From NCBI GenBank assembly GCA_027487695.1, contig JAIYDB010000071.1, positions 1 to 33,105 on the forward strand: DNA of 33,105 nucleotides, written 5' to 3'. Positions 23,265-31,797 of the stretch are shown piece by piece. Position 1 is the stretch's first letter; each line of letters begins with the position of its first letter. Position numbers and translations under genes: made by a program. Below the pieces are notes generated by a model. That model saw only the letters and a program-made list of their open reading frames with translations, had not been told where the DNA came from and ran no database searches. Origin of the DNA: Cytophagaceae bacterium. GTDB lineage: Bacteria; Bacteroidota; Bacteroidia; Cytophagales; Flexibacteraceae.

Positions 23265-26200
23265 TAATTGGGTTCCAAGTATATGCTTTTTCATACTTGT
23301 ATTATGCTGCTGAATAGATACCAAATAAGTGCCTGCTTTTAAGTCTGTTATAGAATAAGATTTGCCAATTTCGTATGGGTAAGTAGCCAAAGTTACGCCT
23401 GCCATATTGGCAATACTTACCCGGCTATTCACAGGTATCGTATTACTACTAATTTGGAAACTGTTAGAAGCTGGGTTTGGATATAAATTAAACGGAACTA
23501 CGGACTTTTTACCCAAGACCGATAAAACCACATTGATAGAATCGGTAGCGATACAGCCGTTTTCAGACGTATATCGAACTACATAAACCCCGTTTTTAGG
23601 AACTGCAAGTTGGCTGCCAGATTGGTTAGCAACGAGGGTATCGTTTCGGAACCATTCAAAAATACCGTTAGATGTGGTGGCAGTGGCTGTTAAAACATTT
23701 TCAAACAGCACTAATGAAACAGTGCTATTAGGTGCAGTTTGAATATTCACGGCGTTGCTTGAAAGGCTTGTGCAGGCAGGGTTAATCCCCCTTACACTAT
23801 AAACCCCAGGATTACTCACTTCTATTTCTTGGGTGGTTTCGCCGGTGTTCCATACAAAGTTATTGAAACCTGTAGCGGTTGCTCTTAAGCGAATGGTGTT
23901 CCCATTACATAAATTCCCAACAGGATTATCGTCATTTATTATTGCAGTAGAGCTATAACAAACATATAATACCCCAGGGCTTAAAATATCGCCATCAGGA
24001 TGTCTGAACGCAATGTTATTAGAAGTTGCGTTATTAGGAATTACAATTCGCATTATGCTATTATTGGCGCCCGGCAAAGGTGTAATGTTTATATTGCCTA
24101 AATGTAAGCCATTGTTTTCCAACAGATTATCGCCAAATATGGTAATGGTATCGCCAACCAATCCAGAAACTGGCAAAAAATAGTTTACTACTGGCGCCAC
24201 AGAAAAATTAGATTGAAGATTAAACTTTAATGTATCGGTAGTGAAACCTAAACAAGGCCATTCGCTAAAAACTACGTAATAAGTACCATCTGATGGCGCT
24301 CTGAAAGTAAGGCTACTTGCTCTGGTTTGGCAAAATGGTCCATTATCATCTAGGTAGCCATCAAATGCGGTCTGACCAGCTCGGTAAATTCTTATTTCAG
24401 TATCAGTGCTACCCATATCGCAAGTGCTAATACTGTAAAATGCTCCTGCTGCGGCCTGAAAGCGGTAATACTGCTTAGTTCCCCTTACTCCTGACTTACT
24501 GTACGATAGCCAATTGGAACTAAAGATAGGCAAGTTGCCTGCGTTTATACTTGTTCCCCCGCAATCAAATGTTTGAAATAATACAGTAAAAATACCTGCA
24601 TTAAATGTAGCTGTTCCTGCCGCAATGCGTACCATTCCAGTATCAGCCCCTTCTGGTATCAGCATTCGAATTAGGGTATCTGTTTTGGAAGTGATTACGC
24701 ATTGTAATGTTCCAATTGAAATGGTGTTTACTTCTTGTAGGTTGGTTCCCCTTATAAAAACTTCTGTTCCTGCAAAACCTGAAACAGGTGTCATGCCACT
24801 GTAGGTTGGCCTTACGCCAGAAGATACTCTGTACCTCATTACTACATCTTTTGTTAGTATGCCGCAGGCGCTGTCTGTTAGCAGAATATAGTAGGTTGTA
24901 TTTCTTATAGCTGGCCAACTGAAAGAAGAAGCAGTACCAGTACAAAGCGGTCCGTTATCGTTTGGCGCTTGGAAAGCCAGTGAATTGGTTGTTGAATCGT
25001 ATACGCGCAATAATGTATTCTGACCATTATTATCGCAAGTTTCAAATTGGTAAATTACATCGGTTGTAGCTCTGAATTTGAAAGCGTAGGTGCCTTGCAT
25101 TTGACATAGTGTACTTTGCCAATTTGCAGTAGGGATGATAGTTCCCCTTTGAAAAGCATAAGGGCTACATAGAAAGGGAAGAGAATTTACAGTAAATTCT
25201 GCATTACTTTCTGTAACTAAGCCAAGGCTATTTCTTATGGTGAATACTCCTGTGGTTGCCCCAAATGGGATAGTTGCCCTTATTTCTGTAGGACTCAAAA
25301 TTGTAAATGGGATGTTAACTCCATTCATTCTGAGTACAGTGATTAGGTTAAAGGCTGCCCCTCGAAGGGTAACCGTTGTCCCTACAGGTCCGTTTGTTGG
25401 AGAAAAACTATTGATTACCGTTTGACTTGGCTTTAACTTAATATTCCCTGAGAATGAAAAAATAGCCGAATTTGCAACTGATACTGCCTTAAGTTGGTAG
25501 GTGGCGTTGGTATCTAAATCTGCATTTGGTATCCACTGGTAGGCTGGACCTTGAAGGTTGCTGGCTAAAATTGATAGGAAACTTCCATTTTGCCACAATT
25601 CTAAATTCACGGCACCTGCAAAGCTTTTACGAAAGTGAACAGCTCTGGGAATGCCAGTAAACGCTTGAATACTACTACTCGGGTTGGTAAACAAAAGCGT
25701 ATTTGCTGCGGGTAACTGTGTGCCAGAAATAGCTAATCCGTAGGTTTGAGCACCGTTTGTAAGGGTGCCTTTGTGGTTAATTCTTATGCGCCAAGTTCCG
25801 CTTTCCGTTACGTTCCCGATGTATATCTTTTCTACGTTATCTCTGAAGTTATCGGCTTTAGTGGCAGCTGCACTAGGGTTTTCAGGATCTAAAATATAAG
25901 GAAAATACGTTATACCGCTTGGACTTATAAGTCTGATATCTAGGTCGTTTATTAGTTTAGGTGTTCTATCGTTAGCAACTCTTGGCGTAACTGTGCCTGC
26001 AGGGTCGGTCCAGCAAATAGTAGCAACAAGCGGACTACCCACAGTAGCCACTACATGGATAGTGGTATCAAAAATGGTATTGTTAACTAGAGTTTTCTCC
26101 GCCAAGCCGTGGGTGAACTTATTGCCAATAATCACATCGGCCATAGCACCAGCATCTACTAGTCCCCAACCGTACATATAATCTGGCCCTTCCGCAGGTC

Positions 26201-27458
26201 CACATTCTCTGGCGGTATGGATAGTAAGTCCTTTAAGCGTACTATTTCTAAGATATTTACCTGAAACTTGTTCATAGAGCTGTTGAACAAGTAATAACGT
26301 ACCAGCTACATTAGGTGCACTCATACTGGTACCGCCAGATGTATAATAGTTATCGTCGGCAGTGCCGCCTGTACTAAACATACCTTGTCCTTTAGCCACA
26401 ACATCAGGCTTAATTCTGCCATCGTCTGTTGGTCCCCAAGAACTTACTGGGGTTATGTTAACAGAAGCAGGACCCGTATAATTAGTTACTGGCGAAACCG
26501 CACCAATGGTCAAAATATTTTTGGCATTGCCTTCAGTAGGGATGCAATCATAAAACGGAGCTCTTTGTTGCCTATTTCTTGTACTAAATACCGAAGGAGC
26601 TACTGATACAATTCTGTAACGAGTACCACCACTAGGTCCTAGTTGATTTCGATTATTTCCAGCCGATTTTACAATTAGGTAATTCGGAGCCTGTTCTGCA
26701 ATTCTGTCCCATAATCTGGCATCTGGTGCATAATATCCAAACAGATAATCTAATGAATCATTAACTGTAGTATCGCCTAGCCATTCCCAAGTGCCACCAT
26801 TTAAACGCCAACCAGCTCCATCTGCATAAGAGTGATTACTAATTAGCAATCCTTCGGCAGCTCTGGCGGCCATTTCGCTATTATCGCTATTCCAATCGTG
26901 TGCCCAAAGCATAGCCGCATCGGCCATGCCCCTTGCAGTTGGGTTTACACCTGCTGCCATCATAGTGCCAGCAACGTGAGTAGCGTGGTTATCGTTTAGG
27001 GTTGTGGGAACATCTCTTTGGAAGGCTCTATCTACAAATTCTCGGTGGGTAAGGCGCACTCCGCCCCCGTCCCAAATACCAATAGCCAACCCTCTACCAT
27101 TCAAATTACTTCCTATTCTGCCACCAACTTTAAGGTCTGCCGCCCTTGTAGTGATAGCTGCACTGGCATTTGATGTAGTTCTCCAAAGTGGCGTTCCGTT
27201 TTCCGAAATAGCATAAACCTGCCATAAACCACCCTTTGCATCTCGCCATTCTGTTGGGCTATTGTGCAGTAAAGACCATGTTAAAACTTGCTTAGCATGC
27301 TCTTTTTCAAGGGCTTCTGCCTCTTGTTGTATAAGCTGTAAGTTTTCCTTCACTTTTGAAGTATTTACCACCTGAGCATTGCTTAAGCCATATGCCAATA
27401 CCCAGATAATAAATGCCCATTCCAATCGGGAATTTGAAGGGAACCTTAATAAATGCAT
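23247..27458 (-). CDS. Subtilisin-like (S8) protease with KP-43-type, TIG/IPT and T9SS sorting domains
   Basis: This is a 1403-aa secreted protease. After a signal peptide (WVLAYGLSNAQ) and a propeptide-like segment, the S8 domain spans about 110-445. Its triad is Asp130 (GIWDGGG), His158 (NHATHVAGT) and Ser378 (GGTSMSAP), with oxyanion Asn268 (SAGNN). A beta-sandwich like that of the KP-43 proteases follows at about 450-582 (LINDLDIRLISPSG). Three TIG/IPT domains (SFSPTNGPVGTTVTLRG; MTPVSGFAGTEVFIRG; FLPVSGLVGDTITIFG) alternate with two Cys-containing PPC-like sandwiches. Next comes an Ig-like module (FVWNTGETTQEIEV), and last a T9SS type A sorting domain (FNLYPNPASNSF, TYLVSIQQ). It would be exported through T9SS and released or anchored at the surface. 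The tail after KKHIL is several residues longer than in most sorting domains. All catalytic residues are intact, so it is probably an active exoprotease. Confidence 0.93.
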   Translation of the reverse strand: MHLLRFPSNSRLEWAFIIWVLAYGLSNAQVVNTSKVKENLQLIQQEAEALEKEHAKQVLTWSLLHNSPTEWRDAKGGLWQVYAISENGTPLWRTTSNASAAITTRAADLKVGGRIGSNLNGRGLAIGIWDGGGVRLTHREFVDRAFQRDVPTTLNDNHATHVAGTMMAAGVNPTARGMADAAMLWAHDWNSDNSEMAARAAEGLLISNHSYADGAGWRLNGGTWEWLGDTTVNDSLDYLFGYYAPDARLWDRIAEQAPNYLIVKSAGNNRNQLGPSGGTRYRIVSVAPSVFSTRNRQQRAPFYDCIPTEGNAKNILTIGAVSPVTNYTGPASVNITPVSSWGPTDDGRIKPDVVAKGQGMFSTGGTADDNYYTSGGTSMSAPNVAGTLLLVQQLYEQVSGKYLRNSTLKGLTIHTARECGPAEGPDYMYGWGLVDAGAMADVIIGNKFTHGLAEKTLVNNTIFDTTIHVVATVGSPLVATICWTDPAGTVTPRVANDRTPKLINDLDIRLISPSGITYFPYILDPENPSAAATKADNFRDNVEKIYIGNVTESGTWRIRINHKGTLTNGAQTYGLAISGTQLPAANTLLFTNPSSSIQAFTGIPRAVHFRKSFAGAVNLELWQNGSFLSILASNLQGPAYQWIPNADLDTNATYQLKAVSVANSAIFSFSGNIKLKPSQTVINSFSPTNGPVGTTVTLRGAAFNLITVLRMNGVNIPFTILSPTEIRATIPFGATTGVFTIRNSLGLVTESNAEFTVNSLPFLCSPYAFQRGTIIPTANWQSTLCQMQGTYAFKFRATTDVIYQFETCDNNGQNTLLRVYDSTTNSLAFQAPNDNGPLCTGTASSFSWPAIRNTTYYILLTDSACGILTKDVVMRYRVSSGVRPTYSGMTPVSGFAGTEVFIRGTNLQEVNTISIGTLQCVITSKTDTLIRMLIPEGADTGMVRIAAGTATFNAGIFTVLFQTFDCGGTSINAGNLPIFSSNWLSYSKSGVRGTKQYYRFQAAAGAFYSISTCDMGSTDTEIRIYRAGQTAFDGYLDDNGPFCQTRASSLTFRAPSDGTYYVVFSEWPCLGFTTDTLKFNLQSNFSVAPVVNYFLPVSGLVGDTITIFGDNLLENNGLHLGNINITPLPGANNSIMRIVIPNNATSNNIAFRHPDGDILSPGVLYVCYSSTAIINDDNPVGNLCNGNTIRLRATATGFNNFVWNTGETTQEIEVSNPGVYSVRGINPACTSLSSNAVNIQTAPNSTVSLVLFENVLTATATTSNGIFEWFRNDTLVANQSGSQLAVPKNGVYVVRYTSENGCIATDSINVVLSVLGKKSVVPFNLYPNPASNSFQISSNTIPVNSRVSIANMAGVTLATYPYEIGKSYSITDLKAGTYLVSIQQHNTSMKKHILGTQLLLIMK

Positions 27459-27603
27459 AATAATGTGGTAGTTATGTTATAAAAGTAGGGAAGAATGAGA
27501 GTATTTCAAAAAATAACCAAAATTTTAACGCCTTTCAATCGTTTTAAAGGCAACAAAGTAGGTACCATACCTCACCTAGAGGTAATAAAACCATAGGTTT
27601 CCT

Positions 27604-27611
27604 TAACTTTG
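27604..27611 (+). promoter_or_regulatory. Candidate -7 box for the OmpA lipoprotein gene
   Basis: TAACTTTG is a perfect -7 box 34 bp before the ATG at 27646. No TTG is found at the expected distance upstream, so the promoter call is incomplete. Confidence 0.4.
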
Positions 27612-27645
27612 TACCTGAATAATTACACGTATCTATTAACATTCA

Positions 27646-28602
27646 ATGGATTTCAATTTAAATAAGTGGTCATCGGTAGTTGTTGCCTGTGGTATACTCC
27701 TATTAACTTTTAACAGTGGTTGTGTTACCAAGAAGAAATACGACCAACTAGCTCAGGAAAAGTTCAAGCTGCAACTGCAAAAAAATCAATGCGATAGCAC
27801 ACTATCTAATCTTGAGCGTAAGTTTAGAGATATTAGCAATAAAGCCGACAACCTAAAATCTGATACCGCAAGCCTAGGTTCTGAAATCAGGAAAATGCGT
27901 AGAGATTTTACCCAGTTAGATAAGAGCTATAACCAACTCCTAACCAATTCCGCAAACGAAGCTGCTTCATTGAGCAGAGATTTAAAGCGTAAGGAAGAAG
28001 AACTTGGTAAGTTAGAAACTAACTTAAATACCAGCAGACTTCAGGTTGAAGCACTGAACAAGAACCTGAAAGAGCGTGAAAAGCGTGTTGCAGAACTTGA
28101 AAAAGTATTAGCTGATAAAGAAAAGGCAGTAAAAGACCTGAATGATATTGTTAACAAAGCCTTACTTGGTTTCAGTAATAAAGACCTTACCGTAACCGTG
28201 AAAAATGGCAAAGTATATGTATCGTTAAGTGAGCAATTGTTATTCAAATCTGGCAGATACGATGTAGATGCTAAAGGTCAGGATGCTATTAGAAAGCTAG
28301 CGGTAGTATTAAAAGATAACCCAGAAATTAGTGTTGCTGTTGAAGGCCATACCGACGATGTTCCATTGGCGCCAGGTTCACTTTTGAAAGACAACTGGGA
28401 TTTAGGTGCTTTGCGTGCTACCTCAATCATTAAGATTTTGACAGCTGAAGGAGTAACAGGTTCTAGACTATCGGCCAATAGCCGTGGCGAGTTTACCCCG
28501 TTAGACCCTAGCCGTACTACGGAAGCTAGAACTAAGAACCGCCGTACCGAAATCATCTTATCACCAAAATTAGATGAGCTGTTTAAGATATTAGGGAACT
28601 AA
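27646..28602 (+). CDS. OmpA-family peptidoglycan-binding lipoprotein with coiled coil
   Basis: This 318-aa protein begins with a lipoprotein-type signal (VVVACGILLLTFNSGC, lipidated Cys26). Residues about 30-170 are a long charged coiled coil (EEELGKLETNL, LKEREKRVAELEKVLADKEK). The C-terminal OmpA/MotB domain is at about 183-306, with LLFKSGRYDVDAKG, VAVEGHTDDVP (Asp237/Asp238) and LGALRATSI (Arg257), which bind diaminopimelate in peptidoglycan, and NRRTEIIL. It is expected to anchor the outer membrane to the cell wall across the periplasm. It diverges from the protease gene and has its own terminator. The layout is common in Bacteroidota; the specific partner is unknown. Confidence 0.92.
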   Translation: MDFNLNKWSSVVVACGILLLTFNSGCVTKKKYDQLAQEKFKLQLQKNQCDSTLSNLERKFRDISNKADNLKSDTASLGSEIRKMRRDFTQLDKSYNQLLTNSANEAASLSRDLKRKEEELGKLETNLNTSRLQVEALNKNLKEREKRVAELEKVLADKEKAVKDLNDIVNKALLGFSNKDLTVTVKNGKVYVSLSEQLLFKSGRYDVDAKGQDAIRKLAVVLKDNPEISVAVEGHTDDVPLAPGSLLKDNWDLGALRATSIIKILTAEGVTGSRLSANSRGEFTPLDPSRTTEARTKNRRTEIILSPKLDELFKILGN

Positions 28603-28618
28603 GGAAAGAATTAAGAAA

Positions 28619-28645
28619 GGGCTAACATCAGTTAGCCCATTTTTT
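28619..28645 (+). terminator. Terminator of the OmpA lipoprotein gene
   Basis: The 8-bp stem gggctaac/gttagccc with an atca loop (28619-28638) is followed by attttttg. It begins 16 bp past the stop codon. Confidence 0.88.
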
Positions 28646-28719
28646 GTGGGAGGTATATGAATAGCCTCCAGTTTTAACTGGGGGTCAGTATTATCAAGTC
28701 ATCAACCTCGTAATAACTC

Positions 28720-30996
28720 CTACCCCACCTTCCCCGTCCTATACCTAAACCCGAAGTAGAACATTCTTCCGAAGGTAGGTCCCCATACGAGGCTGCCATC
28801 AAAGTTGGGGGCAGGGGCATCAGGACGGTATATGAGATTGCGTTGCCAAAAATCTAAGGCGTTTTCTACACCTACATACAAGGCTAGTTTCTTGCTTGGG
28901 TTATAGGTGGCTTGGGCATTCACAATAAAGTAGCTTGGCGATTTTGTCCTGCTAATACCGCCATCAACTAGGTTGGTGGTGGGTACTTCTTTACTGCCCC
29001 AATATTGCAGGGTCCCATCAAAGCCCCATTTTTTGCTTTTGGTTTCGTAGGCTATGTTCAAAAAGGCTCGGTTGGTGCTTACAAATGGTCTGCTTCTTTC
29101 AATACCATCTAAAAAGGTATTTGTGATATTGTAGTATTTATAGCTGGTTCTAACGCTTAATCGCTTTACGGGACTGTATTCAAATTCTGCCTGTATGGCT
29201 TGGGCGCTGCTTTTGCCATTGGTAGGTAGGTTAAAGATACTTGCCTCTTCCCACTTGGAATATAGGTCAACAATCACTTGGTCCTCAAACCAAGTATTAT
29301 AGGCATCAATGGTAAAGGAGGCATCACGGTATAGTATCTCAAAGTTGTGCACGAGGCTAATCCCTGTATTCCAACTTACTTCGGGACGTAAGCCATAAGT
29401 TCTTGTACCATCATAAAGTGGGAAGGTGATATTCCTGCTGCTAATTAGAATTCCTGGATTTTCCGCTATTGGGTTGGCTGTCCGCTGACCTCTACCTGCG
29501 CTCGCTCGCAAGGTGGTTTTATCCGTAATATCCCATTTGGCGTGTAGTCTTGGCGTAATGAAAGTTCCGAACATATTATGGTAATCGGTCCTTATACCGC
29601 CAATCATACTAAAGGTGGGTGCGGGCGACCAAGTGAATTCAAAAAAGGCACCTGGTACTTTTTCAGTTCTGTATATTCGCCCAAACTCAGCAGACTTGTT
29701 AATAGGCACTCGCTCATTTATTTCATCTATTTGAATCGATAGCCCTGTTCTGAACTTATAACGGGTATCTGAAATTATACTCTGGTAAATGAGGTTGGCA
29801 TAAGCGCTTCTTTGTAAGGCATTGTAGCCGTTAAAATCGATGCTTGTATTATAATCTTGTTGATGCCACAGTCCCTGCACTTGTAAGCCAATGCTCTGGT
29901 ATTGCTTGCCAGCAAAAACGTAACCCAGTTTACCATTTACTTCAGCACGCTTATTCAAGATATTCAATTGGTATTTTTCACCAGCGAGTTTCTGGTGGGT
30001 TTCGCCCGCTATCCTTTCATCGTCTAAATAGCGAACTGAAAACTGACCTACTACCCCTTTACCATCGTTATACTTCCAGCGATTCAAGAAGTTATACTGT
30101 CTGCCAGTTGGTAAATCGAGAAAATGATCGTCGTTCATATCCCGTTTTACGGTGAAATAATCGGTATGCAAAAGCACTCCCGTAGCCCATTTCTTATTGA
30201 TGATAGCGGCAGAATTTACGTTCAATTCACTTCTGCCCATACTATTTACATAGCCGTTTAAGAATAACTTTTCGGCACTTTCAGGCTTATGCAGTTCCAC
30301 ATTAATCTGACCTGTACCCCCTTCAAATCCATTCGCTACCGAGCCTACCCCCTTGGTAACTTGAATGCTTTCTACCCAAGTGCCGGGTGTAAATCCCAAT
30401 CCTGTGCTACTGCTTATTCCTCTGGTGCCTGGCATACTTTCTTGGGTAAGCGTGGCATACACCCCACTTAAACCAAGCATACTAATTTGCTTAATACCGG
30501 TGGCAGCATCGGCATAGCTTACATCTATACTTGGGTTCGTTTCAAACGATTCGGAAAGGTTACAACAGGCAGCCTTAAAGAGTTCCTTTTCGCTCATATT
30601 CTTGACATTGAGCACACTAAGTCCAGATATATAGGTACTTGCACGCTCCTTTATAATTTGAACGTTGCCCAATTCATAATTACTTTTCAGAATGATTTTA
30701 AGCTCATTCTTTTCATTGATACGAACGGTATCGGTATTGAAACCCACATAGCTCACTACAATTTCAAAGGCACCCGCCAATTCTGGCATTACGAAAACGC
30801 CGTTTTCATTGCTGGTAGCCAATAAGTTAGTGCCCTTCCAAACCAAGTTGGCACCTACTAAAGGATGGAATTCACCTTTGGCATCAACTTCCAATACAAT
30901 CCCCTTTACTGGCGGTCGCTTTGCAGATTGGGCAAATGCGACAGCTTGTAAAAAGAGTATCAGCACTAAGGCAATTCTAGTGGCACGATTTGCCAT
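28720..30996 (-). CDS. TonB-dependent receptor with Cys-Cys motif, overlapping the HMA-DUF4396 gene
   Basis: This is a 758-aa outer-membrane receptor. The signal peptide ends at AFAQ (residue 23). A carboxypeptidase-regulatory-like domain is at about 30-105 (LVGANLVWKGTNLLATSNENGVF). A connector carries KAACCNLSESFETNPS (Cys144, Cys145). The plug is at about 150-240 (ISMLGLSGVYATLTQESMPG, ESIQVTKGVGSVANGFEGGTGQINVE). The barrel ends FGFRYRTGKVG. It shares the ACC-L-FET motif and plug signatures with the receptor at 19509-21740, although overall identity looks modest. Its ATG lies inside the end of the HMA-DUF4396 gene (20-bp overlap), so the two are cotranscribed and probably translationally coupled. 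It is therefore likely to handle the same metal as that partner. The substrate is inferred, not shown. Confidence 0.9.
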   Translation of the reverse strand: MANRATRIALVLILFLQAVAFAQSAKRPPVKGIVLEVDAKGEFHPLVGANLVWKGTNLLATSNENGVFVMPELAGAFEIVVSYVGFNTDTVRINEKNELKIILKSNYELGNVQIIKERASTYISGLSVLNVKNMSEKELFKAACCNLSESFETNPSIDVSYADAATGIKQISMLGLSGVYATLTQESMPGTRGISSSTGLGFTPGTWVESIQVTKGVGSVANGFEGGTGQINVELHKPESAEKLFLNGYVNSMGRSELNVNSAAIINKKWATGVLLHTDYFTVKRDMNDDHFLDLPTGRQYNFLNRWKYNDGKGVVGQFSVRYLDDERIAGETHQKLAGEKYQLNILNKRAEVNGKLGYVFAGKQYQSIGLQVQGLWHQQDYNTSIDFNGYNALQRSAYANLIYQSIISDTRYKFRTGLSIQIDEINERVPINKSAEFGRIYRTEKVPGAFFEFTWSPAPTFSMIGGIRTDYHNMFGTFITPRLHAKWDITDKTTLRASAGRGQRTANPIAENPGILISSRNITFPLYDGTRTYGLRPEVSWNTGISLVHNFEILYRDASFTIDAYNTWFEDQVIVDLYSKWEEASIFNLPTNGKSSAQAIQAEFEYSPVKRLSVRTSYKYYNITNTFLDGIERSRPFVSTNRAFLNIAYETKSKKWGFDGTLQYWGSKEVPTTNLVDGGISRTKSPSYFIVNAQATYNPSKKLALYVGVENALDFWQRNLIYRPDAPAPNFDGSLVWGPTFGRMFYFGFRYRTGKVG

Positions 30997-31657
30997 ATTT
31001 CTTAATCTTAAAATAGTTATAAGGAAGGGGAACCAAAAAGCCCATCACAGCGCTAATAGCCAAGGCCTGCCAAAAGAAAGGATGGTGCATAGGCACTGCG
31101 TTACCAGTAAGTAAGTAGTCCGTTATATTTTCGCTGAACTCCATCACGAGCATGGATATAAAGCTCATACCAAAAGCAGTTTGTAGGGCTTGCGACCAGC
31201 TAAAGGTTTCTCTAATTTTTAAGATTACCGTTTCCAGCATTATAGAGGTGGTAAGACCAGTAGCCATAGCTAATGACATCATCAACCACATATTCATTTC
31301 TGGATGAAAGGCTTGCAGATAGATAAGCATCCCGAAATCGCCTATGGTGCAACCAATTAAACAATTTAGGGTATTAAATGAAGCACGTTCCCAAACCGAC
31401 TTATCGCCCCAGAAGGGAATAGGTTTGGTAGGAAAGGCATTTTGGGCTAATCCTTTCACTTCAAACCCAACCGATTGCAGGGCTAATTGCAAACTTTCTA
31501 TTTTAATACCGTTACCAGAAACGGTGAGTATTTTATCAGGATTGGTAGTATCTACCTCCCAGTGAGTAATTTCCTGTAAGGCATTGAGGGCAGGACTTAC
31601 CTTAGCCACACAAGAACCACAGTTGAGGTTAGTTTTCAGTGTGAGTGTATTTTCCAT
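30977..31657 (-). CDS. HMA domain fused to DUF4396 membrane protein
   Basis: I use the ATG at 31657 (226 aa) because the HMA domain begins right after it (MENTLTLKTNLNCGSCVAKV); the frame is open 11 codons further up. The HMA domain (residues 1-70) has an intact CxxC, Cys13 and Cys16. From about 92 the protein is a DUF4396-type membrane domain of four helices. It has NTLNCLIGCTIGDFGM (Cys99, Cys103), a helix with MATGLTTSIMLETVILKI, VMEFSEN and PMHHPFFW (His191, His192), and ends GFLVPLPYNYFKIKKYGKSCH. No signal peptide is seen, so the HMA part should face the cytoplasm. The Cys, His and Glu residues along the helices suggest metal handling within the membrane. Function of DUF4396 is unknown. 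The gene overlaps the TonB receptor by 20 bp. Confidence 0.88.
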   Translation of the reverse strand: MENTLTLKTNLNCGSCVAKVSPALNALQEITHWEVDTTNPDKILTVSGNGIKIESLQLALQSVGFEVKGLAQNAFPTKPIPFWGDKSVWERASFNTLNCLIGCTIGDFGMLIYLQAFHPEMNMWLMMSLAMATGLTTSIMLETVILKIRETFSWSQALQTAFGMSFISMLVMEFSENITDYLLTGNAVPMHHPFFWQALAISAVMGFLVPLPYNYFKIKKYGKSCH

Positions 31658-31661
31658 ATTG

Positions 31662-31669
31662 CAAAGGTA
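31662..31669 (-). promoter_or_regulatory. Candidate -7 box abutting the HMA-DUF4396 start
   Basis: TACCTTTG on the minus strand is a perfect -7 box, 4 bp before the ATG at 31657, which would give a leaderless mRNA. The nearest TTG (31697-31695) is 25 nt upstream, longer than usual, so the call is weak. Confidence 0.3.
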
Positions 31670-31751
31670 AGGCAGCCAAGGTACTACCATGTTACAAGAT
31701 TATGGATAGGAGTTATATAGTTTTGAGGGGGAGGGGAAAGTAGTAAAATGC

Positions 31752-31776
31752 AAAAAGCCCGCGCAGCGGGCTTTTT
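31752..31776 (-). terminator. Terminator of the right-edge T9SS cargo gene
   Basis: An 11-bp stem (aaaaagcccgc, gca loop, gcgggcttttt) lies 21 bp past the minus-strand stop at 31798. It has T runs on both strands and so is potentially bidirectional. It separates this gene from the HMA-DUF4396 operon. Confidence 0.9.
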
Positions 31777-31797
31777 TGATGAATTACATTTTTTCCT

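Noticed and set aside
30487-30825. 112-codon plus-strand frame
   Set aside because: It is antisense to the TonB receptor plug region, which is strongly supported. No independent features.
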